A DNA stretch of 64,000 nt from Rhodophyticola porphyridii (GCF_003688285.1 NZ_RCNT01000004.1:274092-338091); one strand, 5' to 3'; numbered from the stretch's first letter, positions 1 to 12,865 are shown. Numbers and translations: made by a program. Notes: generated from the sequence alone by a model not told the origin.

Positions 1-154
1 ACCAATAGGTCACGCGGTCCGTCGCCAGCGTCCGCGCCACCGCTTCGGCATTCATCCAGGCCAGCATCAGAACCTCGCCCGTCTCCGCCTCCTGCGCGAT
101 CACGGGCACAAGCCCGTCGGAATTGTAGCTCAGCGTGGCAGGGTCAAACCGCAT
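1..154 (-). CDS. hisI: Phosphoribosyl-AMP cyclohydrolase, 5' part only
   Basis: The first 51 codons of a gene whose 3' end lies beyond the window's left edge. The translation carries the HisI signature [10 protein letters not shown] around residues 29-38, followed by a YW pair that in the family leads into the SRSR segment. HisI opens the purine ring of phosphoribosyl-AMP in histidine synthesis and is cytoplasmic. The ATG at 152-154 has a purine-rich AGAGGTG just upstream. The gene is divergent from the NifU-like gene, with 68 bases between the two starts. Confidence 0.9.
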   Translation of the reverse strand, partial: MRFDPATLSYNSDGLVPVIAQEAETGEVLMLAWMNAEAVARTLATDRVTYW

Positions 155-222
155 CGTCGCACCTCTTTGCAAATCGGACGGGCGCCGCTACCTATAGGCA
201 TGACAGGTACGAAAGCAACGCC

Positions 223-675
223 ATGACCGCCGAAACCGACCTCATCAAGCTCTATTCGCAACGCATTCTGGCGCTGGCCGCCGACATTCCTCATGCGGAG
301 CGGCTGGCCTCCCCCATGGCCAGCGTCAAGAAGCGCGCGCCGCTCTGCGGCTCGACGGTGACGGTGGATCTGGATGTGGAAGACGGCCGGATCACGCGCT
401 TTGGTCAGGACGTGAAAGCCTGCGCCCTCGGACAGGCCTCCGCCGCCCTGTTGGCGCAGAACATTCTTGGCCGAAATCAGGTCGAGGTGCAGGCTGCGCG
501 CGATGCGCTCAAAGCCATGCTGAAGGAAAACGGCCCGCCCCCTGGCCCGCCTTTTTCGGGCTATGAGGTGCTGGAGCCCGCCCGCGATTACAAGAACCGC
601 CACGCCTCGATCATGCTGTCGCTGGAAGCCACGCTTCAGGCCATGGCGGAGGCGCAACAGGCGCATTGCGCCTGA
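223..675 (+). CDS. NifU/IscU-like iron-sulfur cluster scaffold protein
   Basis: A 150-residue cytoplasmic protein of the IscU/NifU N-terminal fold, which holds nascent Fe-S clusters before transfer to apoproteins. Visible ligands are Cys42 in PLCGSTV and Cys67 in ACALGQAS, the spacing expected for the first two IscU cysteines. A further Cys149 lies two residues from the end, and the usual third cysteine is not in its canonical place, so this is the divergent form common in Rhodobacterales rather than true IscU. It stands alone, divergent from hisI. Family assignment is firm; its in vivo clients are unknown. Confidence 0.85.
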   Translation: MTAETDLIKLYSQRILALAADIPHAERLASPMASVKKRAPLCGSTVTVDLDVEDGRITRFGQDVKACALGQASAALLAQNILGRNQVEVQAARDALKAMLKENGPPPGPPFSGYEVLEPARDYKNRHASIMLSLEATLQAMAEAQQAHCA

Positions 676-718
676 GCCTCTGCGGAGGAGCGTCTCCGCG
701 TAACTCTCTTGCATATGC

Positions 719-756
719 AAAAAAACCGCCGCACCCCGGGGCAACGGGGGCGGCGG
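719..756 (-). terminator. Rho-independent terminator of the 43-residue micro-protein gene
   Basis: On the minus strand CCGCCGC-CCCC pairs with GGGG-GCGGCGG across a short loop (one bulged base), followed by seven T residues. It lies about 140 bases past the stop of the small LexA-box gene and also separates it from the convergent NifU-like gene. Confidence 0.75.
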
Positions 757-895
757 AGGATGCGTGTCTCATGGTCAGGGCCGGGGATGTCGCTCCAGGG
801 AAAAAGCACATCCGTCAGGCAGTTGAGCCGGGCGCAGATGGGGATATCACGCGCGGCATCGGCCTCTGACAGACCGCAGGCAGTCTCGGGAAAGC

Positions 896-1027
896 TCAGA
901 TCAGTCCAGGCAGGTGAAACAGGCCCACCGTCAGACCGGCCAGAAGCAACACACCAATGCTGTCATAAAGCAGCGTGTCACGGGATCGGGCGAGGATACG
1001 GGCGGCTTGGGTGATCATGTCGTTCAT
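896..1027 (-). CDS. 43-residue membrane micro-protein, putative SOS-induced
   Basis: A short ORF beginning MNDMITQAARI and ending FHLPGLI. Residues 1-21 are polar and net basic; residues 22-43 form one hydrophobic, probably membrane-spanning segment (SIGVLLLAGLTVGLF). The ATG follows a weak ACAGG. It lies 97 bases past the recG stop but has its own upstream LexA box (1082-1096) and its own terminator (719-756), so it looks like an independent DNA-damage-regulated unit. Caulobacter SidA, a 29-residue inner-membrane division inhibitor, is a known precedent for such a gene. No homology to SidA is claimed; size, topology and regulation are the only parallels. Confidence 0.6.
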   Translation of the reverse strand: MNDMITQAARILARSRDTLLYDSIGVLLLAGLTVGLFHLPGLI

Positions 1028-1081
1028 CCTGTCTCAACCTTTTGTTGACCCTTTGTTCTCATTTTCCGGCCGCCCTGTAAA

Positions 1082-1096
1082 GAACTTTTTGAGAAC
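1082..1096 (-). promoter_or_regulatory. LexA box (GTTC-N7-GTTC) upstream of the 43-residue ORF
   Basis: On the plus strand GAAC-TTTTTGA-GAAC, which reads GTTC-N7-GTTC on the minus strand and matches the alphaproteobacterial SOS operator exactly. It lies 55 bases upstream of the micro-protein ATG. A third GAAC at 1103-1106 follows with six-base spacing. A TTTACA (minus strand, 1075-1080) directly beside the box could be a -35 element. Confidence 0.75.
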
Positions 1097-1124
1097 ATAC
1101 GCGAACAAAAGACGATTTAAGTGA

Positions 1125-5520
<4,396 letters not shown>

Positions 5521-5594
5521 TCACTGTCAAAGTGATAGGAGGCGGCCGCCCTCAGGTCCAGCCCGCGATCGCATGCGCGGGACGCCGGCCGCGG

Positions 5595-6308
5595 TCAGGC
5601 GCTGGCGGCAATCTCTTCCTTGCCGAGCTCAGGCTGCGGGTCACGCAGCACATAGCCGCGGCCCCAGACCGTTTCGATATGATTGTCGCCGCCGGTCGCT
5701 TCGCTCAGCTTCTTGCGCAACTTGCAGATAAACACGTCGATGATCTTCAGTTCCGGTTCGTCCATGCCGCCGTAAAGATGATTCAGAAACATCTCCTTGG
5801 TCAGCGTCGTGCCCTTGCGCAGGCTCAGCAGTTCCAGCATCTGGTATTCCTTGCCAGTCAGATGCACCGTGCGGCCCTGCACATCCACCGTCTTGGCATC
5901 CAGGTTCACCGAGATCTCGCCGGTCTTGATCACCGATTGCGCATGGCCCTTGGAGCGCCGGATGATCGCATGGATCCGGGCCACCAGCTCTTCGCGATGG
6001 AAGGGTTTGGTAAGATAGTCATCGGCCCCGAACCCGAAGCCTTTCAGCTTGTTTTCCGTGTCGTCCGCCCCCGAAAGGATCAGGATCGGCGTATCGATCC
6101 GCGCCAGACGCAACTGGCGCAAAACCTCATGACCGGTCATGTCGGGCAGGTTCAGATCAAGAAGGATCAAATCGTAATCATAAAGCTTCGCAAGATCGAT
6201 CCCTTCCTCGCCCAGATCCGTCGAATAGACGTTCAGATTGGCGTGGCTCAGCATCATTTCGATGCTTTTTGAAGTGGTGGGATCGTCTTCGACCAACAGA
6301 ACGCGCAT
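5595..6308 (-). CDS. ctrA: Cell-cycle response regulator CtrA
   Basis: A 237-residue OmpR-class regulator, the master transcription factor of the alphaproteobacterial cell cycle; in Rhodobacterales it mainly controls motility, gene transfer agents and cell-cell signalling. The receiver domain (1-120) has the acidic pocket ED at 8-9 and the phospho-acceptor Asp51 in LLDLNLPDM; the winged helix (130-230) includes the WGRGYVL wing. It ends AASA, similar to the small-residue tail recognised by ClpXP in Caulobacter. The start is the ATG at 6308; the TTG three bases upstream is less likely. It sits 118 bases from its antagonist gene sciP, same strand. Confidence 0.97.
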   Translation of the reverse strand: MRVLLVEDDPTTSKSIEMMLSHANLNVYSTDLGEEGIDLAKLYDYDLILLDLNLPDMTGHEVLRQLRLARIDTPILILSGADDTENKLKGFGFGADDYLTKPFHREELVARIHAIIRRSKGHAQSVIKTGEISVNLDAKTVDVQGRTVHLTGKEYQMLELLSLRKGTTLTKEMFLNHLYGGMDEPELKIIDVFICKLRKKLSEATGGDNHIETVWGRGYVLRDPQPELGKEEIAASA

Positions 6309-6319
6309 CAACTCTCTCC

Positions 6320-6376
6320 GATTCTCAATCCGGCGTTGGCACTACCCTGAGGCGAAATGGTTAATTACAAGTTACC
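6320..6376 (-). promoter_or_regulatory. ctrA promoter region with CtrA-like sites and a GANTC methylation site
   Basis: On the minus strand TTAACCAT (6357-6364) is a perfect CtrA half-site, 49 bases upstream of the ctrA ATG. The overlapping plus-strand TTAA-N7-TTACC (6361-6376) is one base from the full TTAA-N7-TTAAC site. A GATTC (6320-6324), the CcrM target, lies between these and the start. This suggests autoregulation and possible methylation control, both known for Caulobacter ctrA; here it is inference from motif matches. Confidence 0.5.
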
Positions 6377-6426
6377 TTGTTAAATAGTTCCGCACGGTAA
6401 TGACAATTGATGCCGCCTGAATCCGG

Positions 6427-6702
6427 TTACTGACGGTAACGTTGCAACGCCGTGGCACGCAGCGCAGCTTCTCCGTGATTGGCAACCGCCTCCTTCCAAG
6501 AGGTTAACTCTTCTTCGGACAAGGTCCAAATGTCCATCGCTTCCGTGGCGGAAATCAGCCCATGCTCCACCGCGCGCACCACGGCGGCCTTGCGACTGGC
6601 CACCCAGCGGCGTGTCGTGGGGCTCGGCAAATCGGCGCGGGTCATCTGCGTACCGTCTGGCAGGGTCACCGCATGCGGCCCCTTTATGCGTCGGATATAC
6701 AT
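6427..6702 (-). CDS. sciP: CtrA inhibitor SciP (DUF1153)
   Basis: A 91-residue helix-turn-helix protein that in Caulobacter binds CtrA and blocks its recruitment of RNA polymerase at CtrA promoters in early S phase. The family core is clear: MYIRRIKGP, then VTLPDGTQMTRADLP, RRWVASRKAAVVRAV and LISATEAMD. The reading frame stays open upstream to 6918, but homology and the normal length place the start at the ATG at 6702. It lies directly upstream of ctrA on the same strand, divergent from mnmA. Confidence 0.92.
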   Translation of the reverse strand: MYIRRIKGPHAVTLPDGTQMTRADLPSPTTRRWVASRKAAVVRAVEHGLISATEAMDIWTLSEEELTSWKEAVANHGEAALRATALQRYRQ

Positions 6703-6835
6703 CACGGGTCCTCTCTCACCTCGTATTCCATGGCAGATTTGCCCGAAACTGCTTAAAGAGGGGTAAGCGGCAGCCTTGTGGATAGGATGCATTTTCCTAT
6801 ATTGCGCCCTAACCCGCCGATCGGAGCCCGCACCC

Positions 6836-7981
6836 ATGCCTCTCGACACGCCCCCGTCCGAGCTGAACTCGCTCGGTCTGCCAAAAGCCCCCGCGGATAC
6901 CCGCGTCGTCGTCGCCATGTCGGGCGGGGTCGACAGTTCCGTCGTGGCCGCACAACTGGCGGAGGAAGGCTATGACGTGGTCGGCGTGACGCTGCAGCTT
7001 TACGACCACGGCGCGGCGCTGGCCAAGAAAGGCGCCTGCTGCGCGGGACGCGACATTCACGATGCGCGCCGCGTCGCGGAGGAGATGGGCTTTCCGCATT
7101 ACGTGCTGGATTACGAAAACACCTTCCGCGAGGCGGTGATCGACGAATTTGCCGACAGCTATCTGGCCGGCGCCACGCCGGTGCCCTGCATCCGCTGCAA
7201 CGAGCGGGTGAAATTCAAGGATCTGCTGGAAACCGCGAAGGATCTGGATGCCGATTGCATGGCCACGGGCCATTACATCCAGCGCAAGATGGGTCCCGCC
7301 GGGCCCGAGCTGCATTCCGCCGCCGATGCCGCGCGCGATCAATCCTATTTCCTGTTCTCCACCACGCCGGAACAACTCGATTATCTGCGCTTTCCCCTCG
7401 GCCATCTTGCCTCCAAGGCCGAGACGCGGGCGCTGGCCGCGCGATACGGGCTCAGCGTGGCCGACAAGCCCGACAGCCAGGACATCTGCTTTGTGCCCAA
7501 CGGCGACTACGCCGCGGTGATCGAGAAACTGCGCCCCGGCGCGGGTGAGCCCGGCGATATCGTCGATATGGAGGGCCGGGTTCTGGGCCGGCACACGGGC
7601 GTCATCCACTACACCATCGGGCAACGGCGCGGTCTTGGCCTCGGCGGTCTGGCCGATCCGCTTTACGTGGTCAAACTGGACCCGGACACGCGCCGCGTGA
7701 TCGTCGGCCCGAAAGACGCGCTCTCCACCCGAACCATCCCCGTGCGGGAAATCAACTGGCTGGGCGACACGCCCTTCACCTCGCAGCGGGAGTGGCATTT
7801 GGGCGTCAAGATCCGCTCCACCCGCCCCCCGCGGGAAGCGATCCTGCGCCCGCTATCGGAAACCGAGGCGGAGGTCGAACTGCTCACGCCAGAGCAGGGC
7901 GTCAGCCCCGGGCAGGCCTGCGTCTTCTATGCGTCCGAAGGTTCCCGCATCTTCGGCGGCGGCTGGATCTGGCGCGGCTAG
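6836..7981 (+). CDS. mnmA: tRNA-specific 2-thiouridylase MnmA
   Basis: A 381-residue cytoplasmic enzyme that thiolates U34 of Lys, Glu and Gln tRNAs. The PP-loop SGGVDSS lies at residues 29-35; Cys118/Cys121 sit in [13 protein letters not shown] and Cys218 in DSQDICFVP, the pair used in persulfide chemistry; [10 protein letters not shown] marks the central domain. The frame is open from 6776, but the family begins with an MPL-type peptide before NSLG, so the ATG at 6836 is the start. Divergent from sciP. Confidence 0.96.
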   Translation: MPLDTPPSELNSLGLPKAPADTRVVVAMSGGVDSSVVAAQLAEEGYDVVGVTLQLYDHGAALAKKGACCAGRDIHDARRVAEEMGFPHYVLDYENTFREAVIDEFADSYLAGATPVPCIRCNERVKFKDLLETAKDLDADCMATGHYIQRKMGPAGPELHSAADAARDQSYFLFSTTPEQLDYLRFPLGHLASKAETRALAARYGLSVADKPDSQDICFVPNGDYAAVIEKLRPGAGEPGDIVDMEGRVLGRHTGVIHYTIGQRRGLGLGGLADPLYVVKLDPDTRRVIVGPKDALSTRTIPVREINWLGDTPFTSQREWHLGVKIRSTRPPREAILRPLSETEAEVELLTPEQGVSPGQACVFYASEGSRIFGGGWIWRG

Positions 7982-8175
7982 GCACCTGCCTCGCACGTGT
8001 GAAAGACATCGCCATACCCGGGCGCGAGAACCGGCTGGCCGCTAATCTCATGCAATCCCCACACCTGAGCGTGGCCACATACCAAGCCGCCGCATGGCCC
8101 GCAGCAAATGTAAAAGGCGGCCCATGGGGCCGGGAACAGGCCGGCACTGAAGGGGTGTGTCGAGTGGGGGAAACG

Positions 8176-8252
8176 TGGCGCGGTTGACGGGGCTCGAACC
8201 CGCGACCCCCGGCGTGACAGGCCGGTACTCTAACCAACTGAGCTACAACCGC
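8176..8252 (-). tRNA. tRNA-Asp(GTC), first copy
   Basis: A 77-base gene with encoded CCA. The seven-base acceptor stem GCGGTTG/CAACCGC pairs fully, the D loop carries AGCTCAGTTGGTTAGAG, the anticodon loop is CTGTCAC (GTC), and the T arm is GGGTTCGAGCCCC. The body is identical to the copy at 8290-8366; the spacer is 37 bases. Confidence 0.97.
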
Positions 8253-8289
8253 GCGTGACGCGACGGCCCCTGACCGGGCGGGATGGTGG

Positions 8290-8366
8290 TGGCGCGGTTG
8301 ACGGGGCTCGAACCCGCGACCCCCGGCGTGACAGGCCGGTACTCTAACCAACTGAGCTACAACCGC
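8290..8366 (-). tRNA. tRNA-Asp(GTC), second copy
   Basis: A 77-base gene with encoded CCA, same acceptor stem, GTC anticodon and T arm as the neighbour at 8176-8252. The two lie head to tail on the minus strand and are presumably co-transcribed, this one first. The 213 bases between here and the next gene hold no other feature I can support. Confidence 0.97.
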
Positions 8367-8579
8367 TCACCATCCGCCGGACCAAAGGCCCGTGGCGTGA
8401 CGCGTGGTCTATGCTGTGCTTTGCGCCCCGTCAAGCGGGCAGAGGTGCAAAAACGCCCCGCATCGATCCAAGGTTTAGGCCATCGCGGCCGTCAGGCGAA
8501 ACGGAAGCGCCCGGCCGCCGGATCGGACCTGCGGGCGCGGCCGGTTTGCGCGCCCCGCCCGGCCCGAAAAAGGCGGCAT

Positions 8580-9536
8580 CTACCGCCTGCCGAGCTTCCG
8601 TTCGCGCCAGAACACGTAAAGCCCCGCCACCGCGATCAGGACGATACCCGCCCAGACATGGGCCTCCGGCACCTCACCGAAGACCATCCAGCCCCAGAAA
8701 ATCGCCATCGGCAGGGCCGCATATTCAAACGGCGCGATGGTTGCCGGATCTCCCAGCCGGTAGGACTGGCTCAGGGCATAGCCGATGCAGCCGCCCAGAA
8801 CGCCGATCATCACGAAAAGCCAGATCTCCTCACTCTCCGGCCAGACCCAGGCCCGCAGCAGGAACACCAGGCTTTCATTGCTCACCCCGTCCGCGAAACG
8901 CCCATCACCCGCGACGAGGAAAAACCCAGCCCCCACGGACAGAAACGCCAGATGGATGTAGACCGACATCGCCGCCGCGCTCGATCCCGCGCCCAGCTTG
9001 CGCGTCAGAACCTGCATGCCCGCATAGCCCAGAGCCGCCAGAAGCGGCAGGGCCGCGGCCCATCCGATCCCTTCGCCGGCGTCGGCCCACGGGCGCATCA
9101 TCACGACGACCCCCAGAAACCCCACCAGAACAGCGCCCAACCGGCGCGGGCCCACCGTTTCGCCCAGAACCGGGATCGACAACAACGTGATGCAAAGCGG
9201 CGCGATGAAGAAAAGCGCCGTCGCCGTGCCAAGGGGCATCACCGCAAGGGCCGCGAAAAAGGTCATGTTGGCGAACACGATCAGCGAGGCGCGCAGCAGA
9301 TGCAGCCCCGGCCTGCGCGTCCTGAGCAGGTGAAAGCCGCCCTCCATCCGCACGAAGGCCAACGCCATGCACAGCCCGATGGCCGACCGGATGAAAACCA
9401 TCTGATGCAGCGGGAAGTCCTCGGACAGAAGCTTGATGATCATGTCGTTGACCGAGATGAACAGCATCGCCACCAGGATCAGGCCGATCGCCACCTGGCC
9501 CGGCCCGATCCCCCTGTCCTGATCCGCGCTCAGCAT
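8580..9536 (-). CDS. DMT-family (EamA) transporter
   Basis: A 318-residue inner-membrane protein with about ten hydrophobic helices in two EamA repeats, typical of drug/metabolite transporters that export small metabolites. The first repeat includes the FISVNDMIIK helix and the family-like LFFIAPL; the second repeat begins near LPLLAALGYA and ends with an Arg/Lys-rich tail. Substrate cannot be predicted. The ATG at 9536 has GAGAGGGG at good spacing, preferable to a GTG at 9560. No operon partners. Confidence 0.88.
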   Translation of the reverse strand: MLSADQDRGIGPGQVAIGLILVAMLFISVNDMIIKLLSEDFPLHQMVFIRSAIGLCMALAFVRMEGGFHLLRTRRPGLHLLRASLIVFANMTFFAALAVMPLGTATALFFIAPLCITLLSIPVLGETVGPRRLGAVLVGFLGVVVMMRPWADAGEGIGWAAALPLLAALGYAGMQVLTRKLGAGSSAAAMSVYIHLAFLSVGAGFFLVAGDGRFADGVSNESLVFLLRAWVWPESEEIWLFVMIGVLGGCIGYALSQSYRLGDPATIAPFEYAALPMAIFWGWMVFGEVPEAHVWAGIVLIAVAGLYVFWRERKLGRR

Positions 9537-9754
9537 CCGCACCCCTCTCGTCGTCACCACCCGGGCTACACCGATACCCGCGCCGGCGCCAGCGCCGCGC
9601 GGCGATGTCGCCCCGCGCCCTGCCCTGGTCCGTGAAACCGGCGGCGCGGGGTCATGGAGTTTCGCCCCGGCGGATCCCGCGCGCAGGGCGACGGTCTTCC
9701 GGAGACCGGCAAGCGCCGCGCCCGGAACCCCGACGCCTCATGGCGCGCAACGCC

Positions 9755-10693
9755 CTACCGGCTCGGCAAGGGGATGAACTCCTCATCATCGCCCGGCGGC
9801 AACTGGAACCGGCCATGCTGCCAGTCGCCCTGCCGCCATGCCTCTTTCGCCTCGTCGATCCGCTCTTTCGAGGACGCGACGAAGTTCCACCAGATATAGC
9901 GCGGGCCCTCCAGTGTCTCGCCGCCGAGGATCATCACCCGCGCGCCCTGCGCACCCGCCGTCATCGACACCCGGTCCCCGGGTCGGAACACCATCATCTG
10001 CCCGGCCTCGAACCGTTGCCCGGCAATCTCCACCGCGCCCGACACCACATAGGCCCCGCGATCCTCGTGATCCTCGGGCATCGGCAACGTCGCGCCGGGC
10101 TGCAACACCGCATCCGCATAGAACATCTCCGACGCGGTTTCGACCGGTGCGCGCTGGCCATAGGCATGGCCCAGGATCAGACGCAGCTCCTTGCCCTCAC
10201 CCTCCATCATCGGCAGTTCGGATTTGCCCGCATGCACGAAGGCCGGCGCGCCATCCTCGGCCCCCTTCGGCAGCGCGATCCATGTCTGGATGCCGGCCAG
10301 CGTATAGGGCGCCTTGAGCATCTCCTCGTCGATCCGTTCGGAATGGGTGATCCCGTGGCCTGCGGTCATCAGGTTCACCGCGCCGGGTTCGATCCACTGA
10401 TCCGTCCCGAGGCTGTCACGGTGGTGGAACTTGCCCTGATAGAGATAGGTGACCGTCGCCAGCCCGATATGCGGATGCGGGCGGATATCCACCCCCTGTC
10501 CGGTCACGAACTCTGCCGGGCCCATCTGGTCGAAGAATATGAACGGGCCGACCATCTGGCGTTTCGGCGCCGGCAAGGCCCGGCGGACTTCGAAATCCCC
10601 CAGATCCCGCGCGCGCGGGACAATCACGGTTTCGATTGCGTCGACACCGTCCCCGGTGGGGCACTCAGGGTCAAGGGCGGGGTTCCAGCTCAT
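9755..10693 (-). CDS. Pirin family protein
   Basis: A 312-residue bicupin. The N-terminal cupin has the metal-ligand pattern HPHIG ... HRDSLG ... MTAGHGITHSE, and a C-terminal pirin domain follows (RYIWWNFV near the end). Bacterial pirins have been described as quercetinases or as modulators of metabolic enzymes; no specific role follows from context. The ATG at 10693 has a strong GGAGG. The frame stays open for a further 110 codons upstream into tRNA-Val, which is not coding. Confidence 0.93.
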   Translation of the reverse strand: MSWNPALDPECPTGDGVDAIETVIVPRARDLGDFEVRRALPAPKRQMVGPFIFFDQMGPAEFVTGQGVDIRPHPHIGLATVTYLYQGKFHHRDSLGTDQWIEPGAVNLMTAGHGITHSERIDEEMLKAPYTLAGIQTWIALPKGAEDGAPAFVHAGKSELPMMEGEGKELRLILGHAYGQRAPVETASEMFYADAVLQPGATLPMPEDHEDRGAYVVSGAVEIAGQRFEAGQMMVFRPGDRVSMTAGAQGARVMILGGETLEGPRYIWWNFVASSKERIDEAKEAWRQGDWQHGRFQLPPGDDEEFIPLPSR

Positions 10694-10962
10694 CTCGGGG
10701 GCCTCCTTCTCAGGCAGTTCGCGTTGCAGGAAAGGTAGGGTCTCCGGCGAGCCTTGGGCAGGGTGTTCCCCCCACAGATAATGTGCATTTGCGCACGAAA
10801 TGTATGACTCTCCCCAAAATCTATGCGAAATTGCTGATATCTGGATAGACCGCCAGGAAACCCGCCCCCGTGCCGGTCTGCTTCGAGCCTCACGCGGGCC
10901 TTTCGACCGGACACACAGTCCGCGTGGGACAGAGGGTGGCCCGGCAAGTTTTGGAAAGGACA

Positions 10963-11038
<76 letters not shown>

Positions 11039-11232
11039 GCCCGCGCCGCTCTAGCAAATAGCCGGGGGCGGACGCAAGCGCGGTTTCATCCCGTTGGGTT
11101 CCCTTTGGCGGATGCACCGGCAGATCGTGGCGGAATCCGGAGACCTCCACCGCATGATCGCATGCCGCGCCGGGGCAGCTCATGGCCCTCCCCCCGACAT
11201 GCCCCCAATGCGCGAAGACCGCCCCGCACCGC

Positions 11233-11823
11233 TCAGGGGATCGGGCGCAGAACCGTCTCCAAGCCATTCTCGATTGCGAAGACCACGCCTTGCTCGTGAT
11301 CCAGCCAGGCCATCTCATCGAACTCCAGCCCCAGAAGCTGCCCGCGCAGCACCGATGACGTGATGCCATGGGTCACCACCAGCGCGGGACCGGACAAATC
11401 TCCCAGAAAGCCGGAGACGCGGGCGGCAAGGTTGGCATAGCGCTCCCCGCCGGGTGTGTTCAGGGACAGGGCGAACACGGTGTCATGGGCGGTATAGATC
11501 CCGGGCCAGCGGGGCGCGATCTCCTCATGGGTCAGCCCCTGCCAGGCGCCCATATCCACTTCCGAGAGGCGCTCATCGAAGCGCACCGGACCCTCATGGC
11601 CACAGCACCGCGCCGCGATCTCCCATGTGGTGCGGGCCCGGCCCTGCGGGCTGCAATGGACCGTCAAATCCGGATAGGCGGCCGAAATCTCCGCCACGAT
11701 CCGGCCCTGGGCCGCAGCCTGGGCACGGCCCCTGTCGGTCAATTGCGCATCAAGCCTGCCCTGAACCCGGCGTTCCAGGTTCCAGGTCGTCTCGCCATGG
11801 CGCAGGATATAGACCGGATACAT
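11233..11823 (-). CDS. Histidine phosphatase family protein
   Basis: A 196-residue phosphoglycerate-mutase-like phosphatase. The catalytic RHGET (His9) follows the YIL strand; ERLSEVDMGAWQG and the second catalytic histidine in VVTHGITSSVLRG complete the site. The substrate is undetermined; small histidine phosphatases of this type act on sugar phosphates or cofactor precursors such as alpha-ribazole phosphate. The ATG at 11823 has AAGGGC upstream; the longer frame to 12009 runs antisense to soxR and is not coding. Confidence 0.9.
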   Translation of the reverse strand: MYPVYILRHGETTWNLERRVQGRLDAQLTDRGRAQAAAQGRIVAEISAAYPDLTVHCSPQGRARTTWEIAARCCGHEGPVRFDERLSEVDMGAWQGLTHEEIAPRWPGIYTAHDTVFALSLNTPGGERYANLAARVSGFLGDLSGPALVVTHGITSSVLRGQLLGLEFDEMAWLDHEQGVVFAIENGLETVLRPIP

Positions 11824-11887
11824 GGGCGCAGCCCTTAGGCCGGGACGCAGGCGGGCGCAAGCCGACGGGCGCGCGCGCCGGTGCGCC

Positions 11888-12361
11888 TCAGCTCTCCAGC
11901 GTGCTCCGCTCCTCCGGCGCGCCGTTCCAGCGTCTCGCGCCCGGCCCGTTGGCGGCAAGCGTATCCCGGGGATTGTAAAGCGGGCAGGTCTCCAGCGACA
12001 GGCAGCCACAGCCGATGCAGGATGTCATCTGCTTGCGCAATCGCTGCAGGGTCTCGATCTGCGCATCCAGCCGCGCCGCCCATGGCTCGGCCGCGCGGGC
12101 CCAGTCCGCGGCAGTGACAACCGAATTGGGCGGCACCGCATCCAGCACGATCCTGATTTCCGACAGCGGCACGCCCACCGATTGCGCCGCGCGGATGATA
12201 GCCACCCGGCGCAGCTCCCGCCGGTCGTAGCGGCGATGATTGGCGCTGTTCCGCCATGAGCTGATCAGCCCCTCCGCCTCATAGTAATGGAGCGTCGAGA
12301 CCGCGACCCCCGCCCGTGCCGCCATGGCCCCCACACTCAGATCCTTCGCAATCGCCGACAT
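11888..12361 (-). CDS. soxR: Redox-sensitive transcriptional activator SoxR
   Basis: A 157-residue MerR-family activator that senses redox-cycling compounds through a [2Fe-2S] cluster. The MerR helix-turn-helix is at 8-45 (AMAARAGVAVSTLHYYE), followed by a dimerisation coiled coil. The cluster ligands Cys115, Cys118, Cys120 and Cys126 occur in the SoxR-specific CIGCGCLSLETCPLYNP. A soxbox lies 10 bases upstream, shared with the divergent small gene at 12436. No soxS is visible; outside enterics SoxR acts directly on its targets. Confidence 0.96.
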   Translation of the reverse strand: MSAIAKDLSVGAMAARAGVAVSTLHYYEAEGLISSWRNSANHRRYDRRELRRVAIIRAAQSVGVPLSEIRIVLDAVPPNSVVTAADWARAAEPWAARLDAQIETLQRLRKQMTSCIGCGCLSLETCPLYNPRDTLAANGPGARRWNGAPEERSTLES

Positions 12362-12370
12362 TTCCGCTTT

Positions 12371-12390
12371 ACCTCAAGTTCACTTGAGGT
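12371..12390. promoter_or_regulatory. soxbox (SoxR operator)
   Basis: A 20-base palindrome, ACCTCAAGTT/CACTTGAGGT, containing the consensus CCTCAAGTT-N-ACTTGAGG (12372-12389). It sits between the divergent soxR and DUF1127 starts, as expected for a SoxR site overlapping promoters on both sides. Confidence 0.9.
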
Positions 12391-12435
12391 CGTAGCGTGA
12401 CCCTATTGAGACGATTCGCCAAGAGGAGACTGCCC

Positions 12436-12666
12436 ATGGACCGCCCGATCACCCGCACCGCACCCCCTTACCCAAAAATTCGCTTTCCGGGTTTTCTGTC
12501 GCTGATGCTCAAGGCACTTCTCCGCGCGGCGGATCACCGCCGACAGGCCCGCGCCTTCGACCGGGCGATGACCGATCCCCATCTGGCCCGCGATATCGGC
12601 CTGCCGGAGGCTTCGGGTGCCCCGGCAAGCCCCGATCCGCTCGCCAGAATAGGAGAGCTTCGCTGA
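12436..12666 (+). CDS. DUF1127-like small protein, probable SoxR target
   Basis: A 76-residue basic protein. The C-terminal half, FDRAMTDPHLARDIGLP, resembles the DUF1127 (YjiS) signature of a short amphipathic helix ending in RDIGL. DUF1127 proteins are small, Arg-rich and often stress-induced; some bind RNA and influence sRNA or phosphate physiology in alphaproteobacteria. The ATG at 12436 has a strong AGAGGAG. It is divergent from soxR across the soxbox, so it is the obvious candidate for the SoxR-activated gene. The assignment rests on a short motif. Confidence 0.7.
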   Translation: MDRPITRTAPPYPKIRFPGFLSLMLKALLRAADHRRQARAFDRAMTDPHLARDIGLPEASGAPASPDPLARIGELR

Positions 12667-12777
12667 CCGCCGGACAGGCGCGCCTCTCCCCAAGTCATTA
12701 CCCACGCGCCGGCGGGACACCGGCAAACGCGCACACCCGGTCCGCGCGGAACCCGGCAGCAAGACAAAAGGAAGGCG

Positions 12778-12852
12778 TGGTGGGTGATGAGAGATTTGAA
12801 CTCCCGACATCTTCGATGTGAACGAAGCGCTCTACCACTGAGCTAATCACCC
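12778..12852 (-). tRNA. tRNA-Val(CAC)
   Basis: A 75-base gene with encoded CCA. The acceptor stem GGGTGAT/ATCACCC is the same as in tRNA-Val(TAC) at 10963; the D loop is one base shorter (AGCTCAGTGGTAGAGC), the anticodon loop TTCACAT gives CAC, and the T arm is GGGAGTTCAAATCTC. Confidence 0.97.
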
Positions 12853-12865
12853 GTAGGGCGGGCTT

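Noticed and set aside
720..895. Open minus-strand frame after the micro-protein (ETACGLSEADAARDIPICARLN...) with protein-like composition
   Set aside because: It has no start codon, runs through the terminator without a stop and continues antisense into the NifU-like gene; probably transcript 3' region or a decayed remnant.
8283..9635. Very long plus-strand frame antisense to the DMT gene
   Set aside because: His/Arg/Pro-rich shadow of a high-GC gene; the minus strand encodes clear EamA helices.
11822..12259. Plus-strand frame antisense to soxR
   Set aside because: Arg/Ala-rich shadow; SoxR on the minus strand has its full cluster motif and operator.
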